A stretch of DNA of 64,000 nucleotides from Anaerolineae bacterium (GTDB taxonomy: Bacteria; Chloroflexota; Anaerolineae; Aggregatilineales; Phototrophicaceae): NCBI GenBank assembly GCA_017303635.1, contig JAFLCG010000003.1, forward strand, positions 434,001 through 498,000, read 5' to 3'. Numbering within the stretch: position 1 is the first letter of the stretch; every line of letters begins with the position of its first letter. A program made the translations under genes and the position numbers. The notes under the pieces were generated by a model. It worked only from the letters and a program-made list of their open reading frames with translations. It ran no database searches and was not told the DNA's origin. Shown here one piece after another: positions 8,318-16,951 of the stretch.

Positions 8318-8896
8318 ATGCCCAGACCCGACCGCCGCCGCGAACGAACTCAGACCGCCTTACGTGAAGCTTTGGTTGCCCTGATTTTGGAACGAGGTTA
8401 TGAAACCACGACGGTGCAGGACATCGTGGATCGAGCAAACCTGGGGCGCGCCACCTTCTACCTCCACTTTCCCAACGGCAAAGATGAACTGCTGCTTCAT
8501 ATTATGGATGTGGCACAAAAGGATATCCTCAAACGGGCGCACACCCACGGTTTGCCCAGTGTCCCCAGCATTCATGCCTTCCAGCATGCGGCAGAAAATG
8601 CAAATCTCTACCGTGCCATTCTCGGCGGAGGTGGCATGAGTGGCATCATGGCGCGCTTTCAGCAGTCAACCGCCGCCGAAGTGCTCGAACGGCTCAAGCT
8701 GCTGATTCCGGTAGAACATCAGGCGAACGCCCCGCTGGAGATGATCGCGGCGTATGTCACCGGGGCGCTTAATGCCACCCTGGTCTGGTGGCTGGAAAAT
8801 GACCAGCCTTACCCACCCGAAGAAATGGCCCTGCGTTTCCTGAAAATGACACAGGCAGCCGTGGTGAGTCTGCTCAGCGCTTCTACATCATCTTAG
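8318..8896 (+). CDS. TetR/AcrR family transcriptional regulator
   Basis: A 192-residue regulator. The N-terminal HTH reads TTVQDIVDRANLGRATFYLHF at about residues 28-48, the classic TetR recognition helix with the TFYxHF motif, followed by a helical ligand-binding domain (residues 60-185). The start at 8318 (MPRPDRRRERT) matches the usual TetR N-terminus; an in-frame ATG at 8276 would add 14 unlikely residues. Its stop overlaps the stop of the convergent sulfurtransferase gene by 4 nt. The target is not evident; the flanking small membrane protein is a possible candidate. Confidence 0.85.
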   Translation: MPRPDRRRERTQTALREALVALILERGYETTTVQDIVDRANLGRATFYLHFPNGKDELLLHIMDVAQKDILKRAHTHGLPSVPSIHAFQHAAENANLYRAILGGGGMSGIMARFQQSTAAEVLERLKLLIPVEHQANAPLEMIAAYVTGALNATLVWWLENDQPYPPEEMALRFLKMTQAAVVSLLSASTSS

Positions 8897-9747
8897 GCAA
8901 TCGGTTTGGTCTCATCGTTGCCCCAGTCTTTCCACGAGCCGTCGTAGACCGCGCCGGTTTCGATGCCTGCCACCCGCAGCGCCAGTAAGCCATAGCTGGC
9001 CGAGACACCGGCATTGCAATACACAATCACTTCGTCAGTCGCAGGAGTCACGCCGGACTCGGCGAACTTCGCCCGCAGCAGATCCGGTGCCAGCATGGTT
9101 TCGTCAGCCGCGTTGTACAACCCGTGACGGCTCTGGTTCCTGGCACCGGGGATATGCCCCTTGCGCTTCGCCCGCGACGACTCGCCGTTGAACTCGGCTG
9201 GAGAACGCACATCCAGGAGCGCGACGCTGGTATCCAGGGCGGCCAGTACCTGTTCACCATTCCGGTAGATCGCCGGATTCGGACGCGGCACAAAGCTCCC
9301 CGGCGTGACCATCGGCACTTCCGCGCTCACCGGGCGGCCTTCTGCGATCCACTTTTTCCAGCCACCATCCAGCACCGCTACCCGGCTATGCCCGTAATAC
9401 TGGATCGTCCACCACAGCCGGGCGGCGAACATGCCGGCGGCATCGTCGTAAGCCACTACCAACGTGTTTTCATGAATACCGGCGCGGTTCATGGCTGCGG
9501 CATAGCGTTCTGGCGGGGCGATCTGCGCGTGACGTGGGTCTGCAGGATCGGTGATCTCATGAACCCAGTCGATGAAGACGGCGCCAGGGATGTGACTGAC
9601 CAAATAATCCGCGTGGTGGTTGAAGTAATGCGGGGGCGGTTCAGTCGCCGGGATGACATGCCCGCGAATATCGACCACGCGCACATCTGGATCATGCAGG
9701 TGGTCATGCAGCCATTGGGTCGAAACCAGCGTATTCTCGGTCATCAT
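8893..9747 (-). CDS. Thiosulfate/3-mercaptopyruvate sulfurtransferase (two rhodanese domains)
   Basis: A 284-residue tandem rhodanese protein. The N-terminal domain (about 5-140) lacks a catalytic Cys (AYDDAAG at the equivalent loop), and the C-terminal domain has Cys244 in the active loop CNAGVSAS. The CRKG-type (thiosulfate) and CG[S/T]GVT-type (mercaptopyruvate) loops differ; CNAGVSA is closer to the latter. It should move sulfane sulfur from a donor to a thiophilic acceptor in the cytosol. A GGAG site precedes the start. Convergent with the TetR gene. Confidence 0.85.
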   Translation of the reverse strand: MMTENTLVSTQWLHDHLHDPDVRVVDIRGHVIPATEPPPHYFNHHADYLVSHIPGAVFIDWVHEITDPADPRHAQIAPPERYAAAMNRAGIHENTLVVAYDDAAGMFAARLWWTIQYYGHSRVAVLDGGWKKWIAEGRPVSAEVPMVTPGSFVPRPNPAIYRNGEQVLAALDTSVALLDVRSPAEFNGESSRAKRKGHIPGARNQSRHGLYNAADETMLAPDLLRAKFAESGVTPATDEVIVYCNAGVSASYGLLALRVAGIETGAVYDGSWKDWGNDETKPIA

Positions 9748-9916
9748 GCTACTCCACTCGGTTAGATCAAGACCTCATAATGGTAGCCGATAGAGCCGCC
9801 TTTCGCTCGGACATAGGGTTCAGGGGGGTTGTGGGTTACACTGACCTGCATCTACGGGACTTTCGGAATTCAAGCAGGCGCCCCGCCGGGTCGCCCTCTA
9901 TTTGGGTACTGTTTTC

Positions 9917-9957
9917 GGGCGCACAGCCGTCCCACCGGGAGGCTTCGCTCTGCGCCC
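9917..9957. repeat. GGGCGCA hairpin repeat, copy 3 (long form)
   Basis: Outer arms GGGCGCA / TGCGCCC enclose an insert that forms a nested stem (AGCC-TCCC with GGGA-GGCT). It lies 30 nt upstream of the Gfo/Idh/MocA gene. Confidence 0.8.
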
Positions 9958-9987
9958 CTACATGAGATGATTGGCAAAGGACTGGTT

Positions 9988-10971
9988 ATGTACGAAAAAA
10001 TTCGCTGGGGGATCATTGGAACTGGCAACATCGCCAAATTATTTGCTCATGGACTGAGCGCCTTGCCCGATGCAGAACTGGTCGCGGTCGGCTCGCGCAG
10101 CCAGGCCAGCGCGGACGCCTTTGGTGACCAGTTTGCTATTCCTCGTCGTCATGCCAGCTATGCGGCACTGGCGGAAGATAGCGGGGTGGATGCCATCTAT
10201 GTCGCCACGCCACACCCCTTGCACAAAGAGAATACGTTGCAGGCATTACGTGCTGGCAAAGCCGTTCTCACGGAAAAGCCTTTTACGATCAACGCGCAGG
10301 AAGCCCGCGAAGTCATCCAGTTTGCCCGCGAGCAGCGTCTGTTCCTGATGGAAGCCATGTGGACGCGCTTTATCCCGGCGATGGTGCGGGTGCGTGAACT
10401 ACTCGCCCAGGGCGTGATCGGTGAACCCCACATGCTGACCGCCGACTTTGGCTTCCGCACCGGATTCAACCCGGAAGGGCGGCTCTTTAACCCGCAATTG
10501 GGGGGTGGGGCGCTGCTGGATGTGGGCGTGTACTGCGTCTCGTTGGCCTCCATGATCTTTGGGAAACCGGAGCGTATCACCTCGATGGCCCATCTGGGTG
10601 AAACCCGGGTGGATGAGCGTGCCGCCATGATTCTGGGCTATTCCGGTGGGCAGCTCGCGCTGCTTTCAACCGCCATTCGGACCAATACGCCGATGGAAGC
10701 CATCATCTCCGGTTCAGAAGGGCAGATCCGTATACCGCCTCTGTTCTGGAAACCGACCCATGTGAGCGTCACCGTGCATGGAAAAGAGAAAACGGAGATC
10801 GAGATGCCGTTGGTCGGCAACGGGTATAACTATCAGGCCGCTGAGGTCGCGCGCTGCTTACGCGAGGGCCAGACCGAAAGCCCGGTGATGCCGTTAGATG
10901 AAACCCTGTCCATCGTCGAGATGATGGATACCATTCGGGCGCAATGGGGCCTGAAGTACCCGATGGAATAG
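9988..10971 (+). CDS. Gfo/Idh/MocA family oxidoreductase
   Basis: A 327-residue NAD(P)-dependent dehydrogenase. The Rossmann motif is GIIGTGNIAKLF near the N-terminus, and the family's EKP motif is present (AVLTEKPF). The C-terminal alpha/beta domain contains the sugar-binding region (GGGALLDVGVY). It oxidises or reduces a sugar or sugar-like substrate; which one cannot be read. The start at 9988 is preceded by AAAGGA; the longer frame from 9829 would translate the hairpin repeat. It lies 41 nt before the aldo/keto reductase and is probably cotranscribed with it. Confidence 0.88.
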   Translation: MYEKIRWGIIGTGNIAKLFAHGLSALPDAELVAVGSRSQASADAFGDQFAIPRRHASYAALAEDSGVDAIYVATPHPLHKENTLQALRAGKAVLTEKPFTINAQEAREVIQFAREQRLFLMEAMWTRFIPAMVRVRELLAQGVIGEPHMLTADFGFRTGFNPEGRLFNPQLGGGALLDVGVYCVSLASMIFGKPERITSMAHLGETRVDERAAMILGYSGGQLALLSTAIRTNTPMEAIISGSEGQIRIPPLFWKPTHVSVTVHGKEKTEIEMPLVGNGYNYQAAEVARCLREGQTESPVMPLDETLSIVEMMDTIRAQWGLKYPME

Positions 10972-11012
10972 CCATCTACCCATAAATGAGAAACCACCAT
11001 GAGGAACCGACT

Positions 11013-11972
11013 ATGATGTCATATGGGACTATCGCCGGCGTGCGCCAGCCGGTTTCGCGGATTATTCACGGCACCATCATGGCAAACTCGAAGGAACAGG
11101 CCAAAAGCTTCGAGTTGCTGGATGCCGTCTTTGAGCAGGGTATCAATACGTTCGATACGGCGCATGTCTACGGCAACGGTGATAACGAACGCACCGTCGG
11201 GGCCTGGATTCGGGAGCGCGATATTCGGGATCAGGTGGTTATTGTCGCCAAGGGAGCGCATCACAATGCCGACCGGCGGCGGGTGACCCCTTTCGATATT
11301 ACTGCTGATATTCACGATACGCTGGCGCGCTTCCAGACCGATTATCTGGATCTATACCTGCTCCACCGGGATGACCCCAATGTGCCAGTGGGGCCGATTG
11401 TCGAAGTGCTGAACGAGCATCACCGGGCAGGACGGATCGGTCCGTTTGGCGGCTCAAACTGGTCATGGGAGCGCGTGCAGGCCGCCAATGAATATGCCGC
11501 TGCTCATGGGCTCGTCCCCTTTGCCGTCAGCAGTCCCAATTACAGCCTGGCCGATATGGTCAAGGAACCCTGGGATAACTGCATCAGCATCGCTGGGGCG
11601 CAGGGGGAAACCGCACGGCAGTGGTACGCGGCGCAGAAGATGCCCCTGTTCACCTGGTCGAGCCTGGCGGGGGGATTCTTCTCTGGTCGCTTTGCGCCGG
11701 ATAATCTGGAGAGCTTCACCGATTACTTCGATGTATTGGTGGTCAATTCCTACTGCTCGGCGGACAACTTCAAACGGCTGGATCGTGCCCGTGAGTTAGC
11801 GGCGGCCAAAGGCGTGAGCATCGCCCAGATCGCTGTCGCCTGGGTGCTCAACCAGCCGCTGGACATCTACGCGCTGCTCGCGCCGCGCACCGCCGAGGAA
11901 TGCAAACTGAATATCGAAGCCCTGCATCTCAAGCTCAGCCCGGCTGAGTTGGCGTGGTTGGATTTGCGGTAA
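11013..11972 (+). CDS. Aldo/keto reductase
   Basis: A 319-residue (beta/alpha)8 NADPH reductase. The catalytic tetrad is visible: Asp and Tyr in FDTAHVYG, Lys in VIVAKGAHH, and His in LYLLHRDDP. The strand pattern and the C-terminal AWVLNQPL / LAPRTAEE cofactor loop agree with the YajO/IolS-like branch. The start at 11013 has a GAGGA site. Together with the preceding Gfo/Idh/MocA enzyme it suggests a small sugar or polyol redox pair. Confidence 0.88.
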   Translation: MMSYGTIAGVRQPVSRIIHGTIMANSKEQAKSFELLDAVFEQGINTFDTAHVYGNGDNERTVGAWIRERDIRDQVVIVAKGAHHNADRRRVTPFDITADIHDTLARFQTDYLDLYLLHRDDPNVPVGPIVEVLNEHHRAGRIGPFGGSNWSWERVQAANEYAAAHGLVPFAVSSPNYSLADMVKEPWDNCISIAGAQGETARQWYAAQKMPLFTWSSLAGGFFSGRFAPDNLESFTDYFDVLVVNSYCSADNFKRLDRARELAAAKGVSIAQIAVAWVLNQPLDIYALLAPRTAEECKLNIEALHLKLSPAELAWLDLR

Positions 11973-11981
11973 GGAGGCAAC

Positions 11982-12001
11982 GGGCGCACAGCCGTGCGCC
12001 C
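11982..12001. repeat. GGGCGCAC hairpin repeat, copy 4 (short form)
   Basis: Identical to copy 1 in both arms and loop. It sits between the convergent ends of the aldo/keto reductase and the DUF385 gene, where it could also work as a bidirectional terminator. Confidence 0.8.
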
Positions 12002-12385
12002 CTACAAATCAATCTCCACGCCGATCAGTACCAGCTGATCGCGCTCGATTTCCAGCTTATGCGCCAGCGCCGTCGGGTAGCGCTGGTGGAGGACGCGGAC
12101 CAGATCCGTATCATTTAATGAAAGCACCCGCGCCTGCCCGCTGACCTCCTGCCCCCGCAGCAGGAGTGTCACCGGCGCGGCTTCGACCACGTTCTTCCAC
12201 CAAGTCCGCCCCTGACGGCTGATGATGGTCACGCACTGATTTTCCTGCCGGTACTCGACTGGCGTGGTATAGGTTTTGCCACTCTTGCGCCCGGTCACGG
12301 TGATGAGCAGCATCCCCCGGCTGACCAGCCCATGCAGTGGCGACCGCAATAACCAGATCACCCATCGGTTCCAGAATTGGTTCAT
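12002..12385 (-). CDS. Nitroreductase/deazaflavin-dependent (DUF385) family protein
   Basis: A 127-residue split-barrel protein. The motif VTGRKSGKTYTTPVEY (about residues 30-45) is the signature of the DUF385/Ddn family, whose members bind F420H2 or other flavins and reduce quinones or nitro compounds. The central strand ISRQGRTWWKNV also fits. The family suggests, but does not prove, that the organism makes F420. Convergent with the aldo/keto reductase; its last codon abuts the hairpin repeat. Confidence 0.75.
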   Translation of the reverse strand: MNQFWNRWVIWLLRSPLHGLVSRGMLLITVTGRKSGKTYTTPVEYRQENQCVTIISRQGRTWWKNVVEAAPVTLLLRGQEVSGQARVLSLNDTDLVRVLHQRYPTALAHKLEIERDQLVLIGVEIDL

Positions 12386-12549
12386 GGACCATCCCCTTTT
12401 CTTATAACCCTATACGCAAAAGCGACAGCTAAGGATGTACGTTAGGCTGGGATGCTTCATGACATTAGTCCCGAAATCCGCGAGAAAACGTTCTCATTGA
12501 ATCCTCAGGAGTATCTGGACGTTATGAACTCACTTTCTCTGAACATACG

Positions 12550-12578
12550 TCGAAAATGAACCCTTCGTCGGCTATAAT
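12550..12578 (+). promoter_or_regulatory. Probable sigma-70-type promoter of the 2TM kinase gene
   Basis: A perfect TATAAT at 12573-12578, 17 nt after TCGAAA (4 of 6 matches to TTGACA), 38 nt upstream of the kinase start. Confidence 0.55.
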
Positions 12579-12616
12579 GCGTATACGCTTTATCACAAAG
12601 CTGGAGACTATCTGGA

Positions 12617-14281
12617 ATGACCATTAGCGCCGGGCATCAATTAGGGCCGTATCTGGTGCAGGAACAAGTCGGCAAAGGCGGCATGGCTACTGTATTCAAA
12701 GCCTATCATGCCCGGTTGGATCGGAACGTCGCCATCAAGGTGATCCACCCGGCCTACAAGGATGATGTGGGTTTCACGGCCCGCTTCGAGCGGGAAGCCC
12801 AGATCGTCGCCAAGCTGGAACACCCCGGTATTGTTCCAGTCTACGACTACGCCGAAGATGACGGCCAGCCCTATCTGGTCATGAAATATGTCGAGGGGCA
12901 GACTTTGCGCCGCCTGCTCTCTGGTGGACCGCTGCCACTGGCGGAGATCAGCCGTATTATGACCGCCGTCGCGGATGCGCTCACCTACGCACATAAACAG
13001 GGCGTGCTGCACCGGGACATCAAACCTTCCAATATCATCCTGACCGCAGATGGAACACCCTATCTGACTGACTTCGGGCTGGCGCGCATTGCTCAGGCGG
13101 GCGAATCCACGATGAGTACGGATATGATCCTGGGCACGCCGCAGTATATCTCCCCGGAGCAGGCGCAGGGCGAGCGTAACCTGGATGCCCGCACCGATAT
13201 CTACTCGCTGGGCATCATCCTCTACGAAATGGTGGTCGGTCGGGTGCCTTTTAGCGCCGATACTCCCTATGCCATCGTGCACAGTCATATCTACACCGCG
13301 CCACCCCAGCCGTCAGAGGTCAACCCGGAGATCCCGGCGGCGGTCGAGCAGGTGCTGCTCAAAGCGCTGGCGAAAGACCCGGCTGACCGCTACGCTTCCG
13401 CTGCCGAGATGATGCGTGATTTTCAGGAGGCGTTGGCCGCTTCTGGCCTGCGGGCGCTCAATCCCCACCGCGACAAAGTAGCCCAAGAGTCGCTGGCGAA
13501 GCAGCAGCCTGCCACAGTTCCTGATGGGAATACCATCTCCAAACCGATGGTTCCCTCGATTCCGTCGCCACTGCCTCCCGAGTCGGGGGCTCAGGATAAG
13601 GCGCGGCGTCGCTCTGTGAGTGTCGATATTCCCAATCGCCGCATTGAAGTGAACACGCCCAGCCGCAAAGTTGAAGCACACATCGACTTCAGCGATCTGA
13701 AAGGGCTGGGCAAGATCGGCAAGCAGATTGAAGAGCAGATCGAGCGCAACGCCCCCAAGCTGGAAGAATTTGGCAAACGTATCGAGAAATGGGGCGAGCA
13801 GTTCGAAGACTGGGATGGCGAAAGCAAGCCGCGTACTATCCGGATCGGTGGGCCAGCGCCCGCCGACCCGGAAGAGAGCATCCGCCGCCGGATCGAAAAA
13901 CGCTTCAAGAAGCGTGAGGAACTGCGCGGTCATGCGATTAGCTATCTGATGGTCAACCTGATGCTGTGGATTTTCTGGGCATTCACCAATGGGTTCCCTG
14001 CTGATTTCCAGTTCGACGGTGGAATGCCGTGGCCGCTATGGGTGACGCTGGGCTGGGGAATCGGCCTGATCGCTAATGTCATGGAATACAACAGCAAGTA
14101 TGGTTCCGGGGCAGCTAAACGCGAGGCCGAAATCCAGGCAGAGATTGACCGCGCCCGCGAGCAGTCGTTGGTCTACGAGAAGCCCAAGCGCGAATCCCGG
14201 ATGCGCCTGACCGATGACGGCGAGATTGAAACCGTACCCGATGATGAAGTCAGCCAGGCTATCAAACGCAAGCGGAGCTAA
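12617..14281 (+). CDS. Ser/Thr protein kinase with C-terminal 2TM domain
   Basis: A 554-residue Hanks-type kinase. The glycine loop GKGGMATVF is at residues 19-27, Lys41 in VAIKV, HRDIKPSN at 132-139 (Asp134), TDFGLA at 151-156, and the GTPQYISPEQ activation segment follows. Residues 280-380 are a low-complexity, charged linker. Residues about 435-495 form a 2TM domain (ISYLMVNLMLWIFWAF, then a Trp-rich loop, then LWVTLGWGIGLIANVMEY), which anchors the enzyme in the membrane without a large outer sensor. There is no PASTA domain. The next gene, a cupin, starts 4 nt after its stop and is probably in the same transcript. Confidence 0.9.
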   Translation: MTISAGHQLGPYLVQEQVGKGGMATVFKAYHARLDRNVAIKVIHPAYKDDVGFTARFEREAQIVAKLEHPGIVPVYDYAEDDGQPYLVMKYVEGQTLRRLLSGGPLPLAEISRIMTAVADALTYAHKQGVLHRDIKPSNIILTADGTPYLTDFGLARIAQAGESTMSTDMILGTPQYISPEQAQGERNLDARTDIYSLGIILYEMVVGRVPFSADTPYAIVHSHIYTAPPQPSEVNPEIPAAVEQVLLKALAKDPADRYASAAEMMRDFQEALAASGLRALNPHRDKVAQESLAKQQPATVPDGNTISKPMVPSIPSPLPPESGAQDKARRRSVSVDIPNRRIEVNTPSRKVEAHIDFSDLKGLGKIGKQIEEQIERNAPKLEEFGKRIEKWGEQFEDWDGESKPRTIRIGGPAPADPEESIRRRIEKRFKKREELRGHAISYLMVNLMLWIFWAFTNGFPADFQFDGGMPWPLWVTLGWGIGLIANVMEYNSKYGSGAAKREAEIQAEIDRAREQSLVYEKPKRESRMRLTDDGEIETVPDDEVSQAIKRKRS

Positions 14282-14285
14282 CCCC

Positions 14286-14759
14286 GTGCCGATCCGTACG
14301 ATCACGACTGAACTCGTCCAGAACCTCATCGACCAGGCGGCCCAGTCAACACGCTTGCGGGCCAACTACAACTTTCATGAAGCCCAGGACACTGTCCAGC
14401 GCATGATTAACGCACTGGTGCCCGGCACTTATGTGACGCCGCACAAACACGAAAACCCGGATAAGGTGGAGATGCTCTCGATCCTGACCGGGCGGGCGGC
14501 CTTCTTCCACTATGACGCGGCAGGAGCCATTCTGGAGATGGTCATCATGGATGCGGAGGGGCCGATCCGTGCCGTCGATATTCCACCCAGGGCTTACCAT
14601 AATTTCGTGGCGCTGACCCCCTGTGCCGTGCTGGAGATCATCCAGGGGCCGTACGACCCGGCAACCCATAAGCAATTTGCGCCCTGGGCCCCGCTGGAAG
14701 GTTCCCCGGAGTGCGCCGCGTATCTGGCTAAGCTGGAACAGGCCGCTTCTGCGACATAA
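14286..14759 (+). CDS. WbuC-like cupin-fold protein
   Basis: About 157 residues from a GTG start preceded by GGAG. The motif YVTPHKHENPDKVE and the late H in PPRAYHNFVAL are the metal-binding residues of a WbuC-type cupin; the strand GRAAFFHYDAAG lies between. WbuC proteins are found with polysaccharide genes, but their reaction is not established. Here it follows a Ser/Thr kinase with a 4-nt gap, and a strong terminator ends the transcript. Confidence 0.75.
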   Translation: MPIRTITTELVQNLIDQAAQSTRLRANYNFHEAQDTVQRMINALVPGTYVTPHKHENPDKVEMLSILTGRAAFFHYDAAGAILEMVIMDAEGPIRAVDIPPRAYHNFVALTPCAVLEIIQGPYDPATHKQFAPWAPLEGSPECAAYLAKLEQAASAT

Positions 14760-14794
14760 TCCAGCGATGCTGACCATATAATGACAAAGATTGC

Positions 14795-14834
14795 AACAAA
14801 AACAGGAATGTGAGGATACACATTCCTGTTTTTT
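14795..14834. terminator. Bidirectional intrinsic terminator
   Basis: A perfect 13-bp stem (14800-14812 with 14819-14831, loop AGGATA) flanked by A-runs on the left and T-runs on the right. It separates the convergent cupin and yjfF-like genes and can terminate both transcripts. Confidence 0.9.
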
Positions 14835-14880
14835 CCTGCGCTTTTATCGTGGATTTCTGTGGGACAACGATCACACCGAT

Positions 14881-15894
14881 CTACCCTGATATTTTCACCT
14901 CTGGGGATGGTGGTCGCCGCAATCGCAGACCGCCAAGGCTGAAACCACCGCGATAACTGGTCAGAAACTTTTGCAATGCGATGAAGAGAAACAGCAGCAA
15001 ACCAATAACGATCTTCGTCCACCAACTGTTCAGGGTGCCGTCAAAGTTGACATACGTCTGTATAACGCCCTGAATCATGATGCCCACAAAGGTTCCGGCG
15101 ACATAACCAACGCCGCCTGTAAGGAGGGTTCCCCCCACAACCACTGCAGCGATCGCGTCCAACTCTACGCCGATTGCCGCCCGTGGATAACCTGATCTTG
15201 TGTAAATGGCGTAGATAATGCCCGCGAGCGTCGCCAGAAAGCTGCTGAGCATATACACGCCGATAATGGTCCGTCCCACGGGGACACCTAACAATAGCGC
15301 CGCTGTATCGCTACCGCCGATAGCGTACACGTTGCGCCCAAAGCGTGTGTAATGTGCCACCACAATGCCCAACAGCAGAACCAGAACAAACACAACGGCC
15401 ACAAAGGTCAGGCGTCCACGGTCAGGAAAAACGTAGTAAAGATTGGAGATATCTTCGAAGAATGGGTGCTCGATCGGCACAGATGCCTGGTTTAGTACGA
15501 ACGCACCGCCGCGCACCAAAAACATACCCGCCAGGGTGACAATAAAAGGGGGTATCTTGAGGTAGTGAATGATCGCACCCATCCCGGCACCAAAGGTTGA
15601 GCCGATGACCAGGATGATCGCAAATGCCACCAAGGGGTGTATCCCAAGCTGACCGATTGCCAGTGCGCAGAAGATGCCTGTGAAAGCAATCACTGACCCG
15701 ACTGACAGGTCGATTCCGCCTGCCAGGATGACAAAGGTCATACCGACGGCTGTAATGCCGAGAAATGACTTGTCCGTCAAGAAATTCGCTATGACGCGTG
15801 TCGTCCCAAATGCTGGGAAGCGCTGGAATCCGATCAGATACAGGATGATAAATACGACTATAGTCGCGATGAGTGGAAAAGCGCGGTTCCTCAT
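14881..15894 (-). CDS. yjfF: Furanose ABC transporter permease (YjfF-like)
   Basis: A 337-residue permease of the AraH/RbsC family with about nine membrane segments. The hallmark segments GGIDLSVGSVIAFTGI and DAIAAVVVGGTLLTGGVG are present. It is the last gene of a four-gene import operon, overlapping the previous permease by 4 nt. By order and similarity to E. coli ytfQ-ytfR-ytfT-yjfF it would be the YjfF-type second permease, whose system imports galactofuranose and related pentoses/hexoses in furanose form. The true substrate here is inferred. Confidence 0.85.
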   Translation of the reverse strand: MRNRAFPLIATIVVFIILYLIGFQRFPAFGTTRVIANFLTDKSFLGITAVGMTFVILAGGIDLSVGSVIAFTGIFCALAIGQLGIHPLVAFAIILVIGSTFGAGMGAIIHYLKIPPFIVTLAGMFLVRGGAFVLNQASVPIEHPFFEDISNLYYVFPDRGRLTFVAVVFVLVLLLGIVVAHYTRFGRNVYAIGGSDTAALLLGVPVGRTIIGVYMLSSFLATLAGIIYAIYTRSGYPRAAIGVELDAIAAVVVGGTLLTGGVGYVAGTFVGIMIQGVIQTYVNFDGTLNSWWTKIVIGLLLFLFIALQKFLTSYRGGFSLGGLRLRRPPSPEVKISG

Positions 15895-16949
15895 GCTGGT
15901 TTTCTCAACGATGTAAATATCCGAACGAAGAGACGGCGGAGTTCCTCGGATTGCAGGAACAGGATTGCCAGGATGACGACCGCCTGGACGATCAGATTAA
16001 ATGTCGGTGGCAGGCCGCTGACGAAGATGCCCGTTTGAATCGCCTGGATGATAAACGCGCCGATCACGCTCGTTCCCAGGAAGAAGCGTCCGCCGGTCAA
16101 GGCTGTCCCGCCGATGACGACGGCCAGCACCGCATCCAATTCCAGCCACAGCCCAGCGTTATTTGCGTCCGCGCCTTTGATGTCTGCTGTGACTATCAAC
16201 CCGGCAAGTGCTGCGCAGACCCCGGAAATCACATACACAAACACTTTGAAGCGCGCCGCATCGATCCCCGCGAAGAAGCTGGCCCGATCATTTGCACCGA
16301 CCGACTCGACCAAAAGACCAATCGCAGTGCGCCGTACCAGCAACCACACTAACCCAAAGACGATGAGCGAGAGGAAGATCGGGAACGGAAAGCCAAGCAG
16401 GACACCCTTCCCAACAAATTCGAGGGTCGGGTTGCTGAAAGTCGCAATTTGTCCGTTCGTGATGAGTTGGGCGATACCCCGCCCGATGACCATGAGTATC
16501 AGCGTGGCGACAATAGGTTGAATGCCCATATAGGCAACCAGGATGCCATTCCACAGGCCACAGAGCATACCGGCAGCAATGGAAATGAGGATGACGATAA
16601 GCGGTGGTAGCGTAGTCGTACTGATTAGTACGGCTGCTACCGCACCACAGATGGCGATTACCGCACCGACCGAAAGGTCGATTCCTTTGGTCGCGATGAC
16701 CAGCGTCATGCCCACTGCCAACAGCACGGTCGGTGTACCACGATTCAGGATATCAATCAGGCTACCTACCAGACGGCCATCGACCACACGAATGTTAAAG
16801 AAGTTCGGCTGAATGATCCGGTCACCGATCAGAATGAGGATGAGCGCCACTACCGGGAATAACAGGCGCCGGTTACGGTGCAGACTTTGTATGAGGTTAA
16901 ATCGAGGTGCTACGTCGTTCACCTCAGTATGCGTTTTGTTTTCGGGCAT
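15891..16949 (-). CDS. ytfT: Furanose ABC transporter permease (YtfT-like)
   Basis: A 352-residue AraH/RbsC-type permease. The core motif KGIDLSVGAVIAICGAVAA and the later ELDAVLAVVIGGTALTGGRF are conserved. It follows the ATPase gene by 2 nt and overlaps the next permease, so the two permeases form a heterodimer with one double-NBD ATPase. The N-terminal 25 residues are cytoplasmic and charged. Confidence 0.85.
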   Translation of the reverse strand: MPENKTHTEVNDVAPRFNLIQSLHRNRRLLFPVVALILILIGDRIIQPNFFNIRVVDGRLVGSLIDILNRGTPTVLLAVGMTLVIATKGIDLSVGAVIAICGAVAAVLISTTTLPPLIVILISIAAGMLCGLWNGILVAYMGIQPIVATLILMVIGRGIAQLITNGQIATFSNPTLEFVGKGVLLGFPFPIFLSLIVFGLVWLLVRRTAIGLLVESVGANDRASFFAGIDAARFKVFVYVISGVCAALAGLIVTADIKGADANNAGLWLELDAVLAVVIGGTALTGGRFFLGTSVIGAFIIQAIQTGIFVSGLPPTFNLIVQAVVILAILFLQSEELRRLFVRIFTSLRKPA

Positions 16950-16951
16950 GG

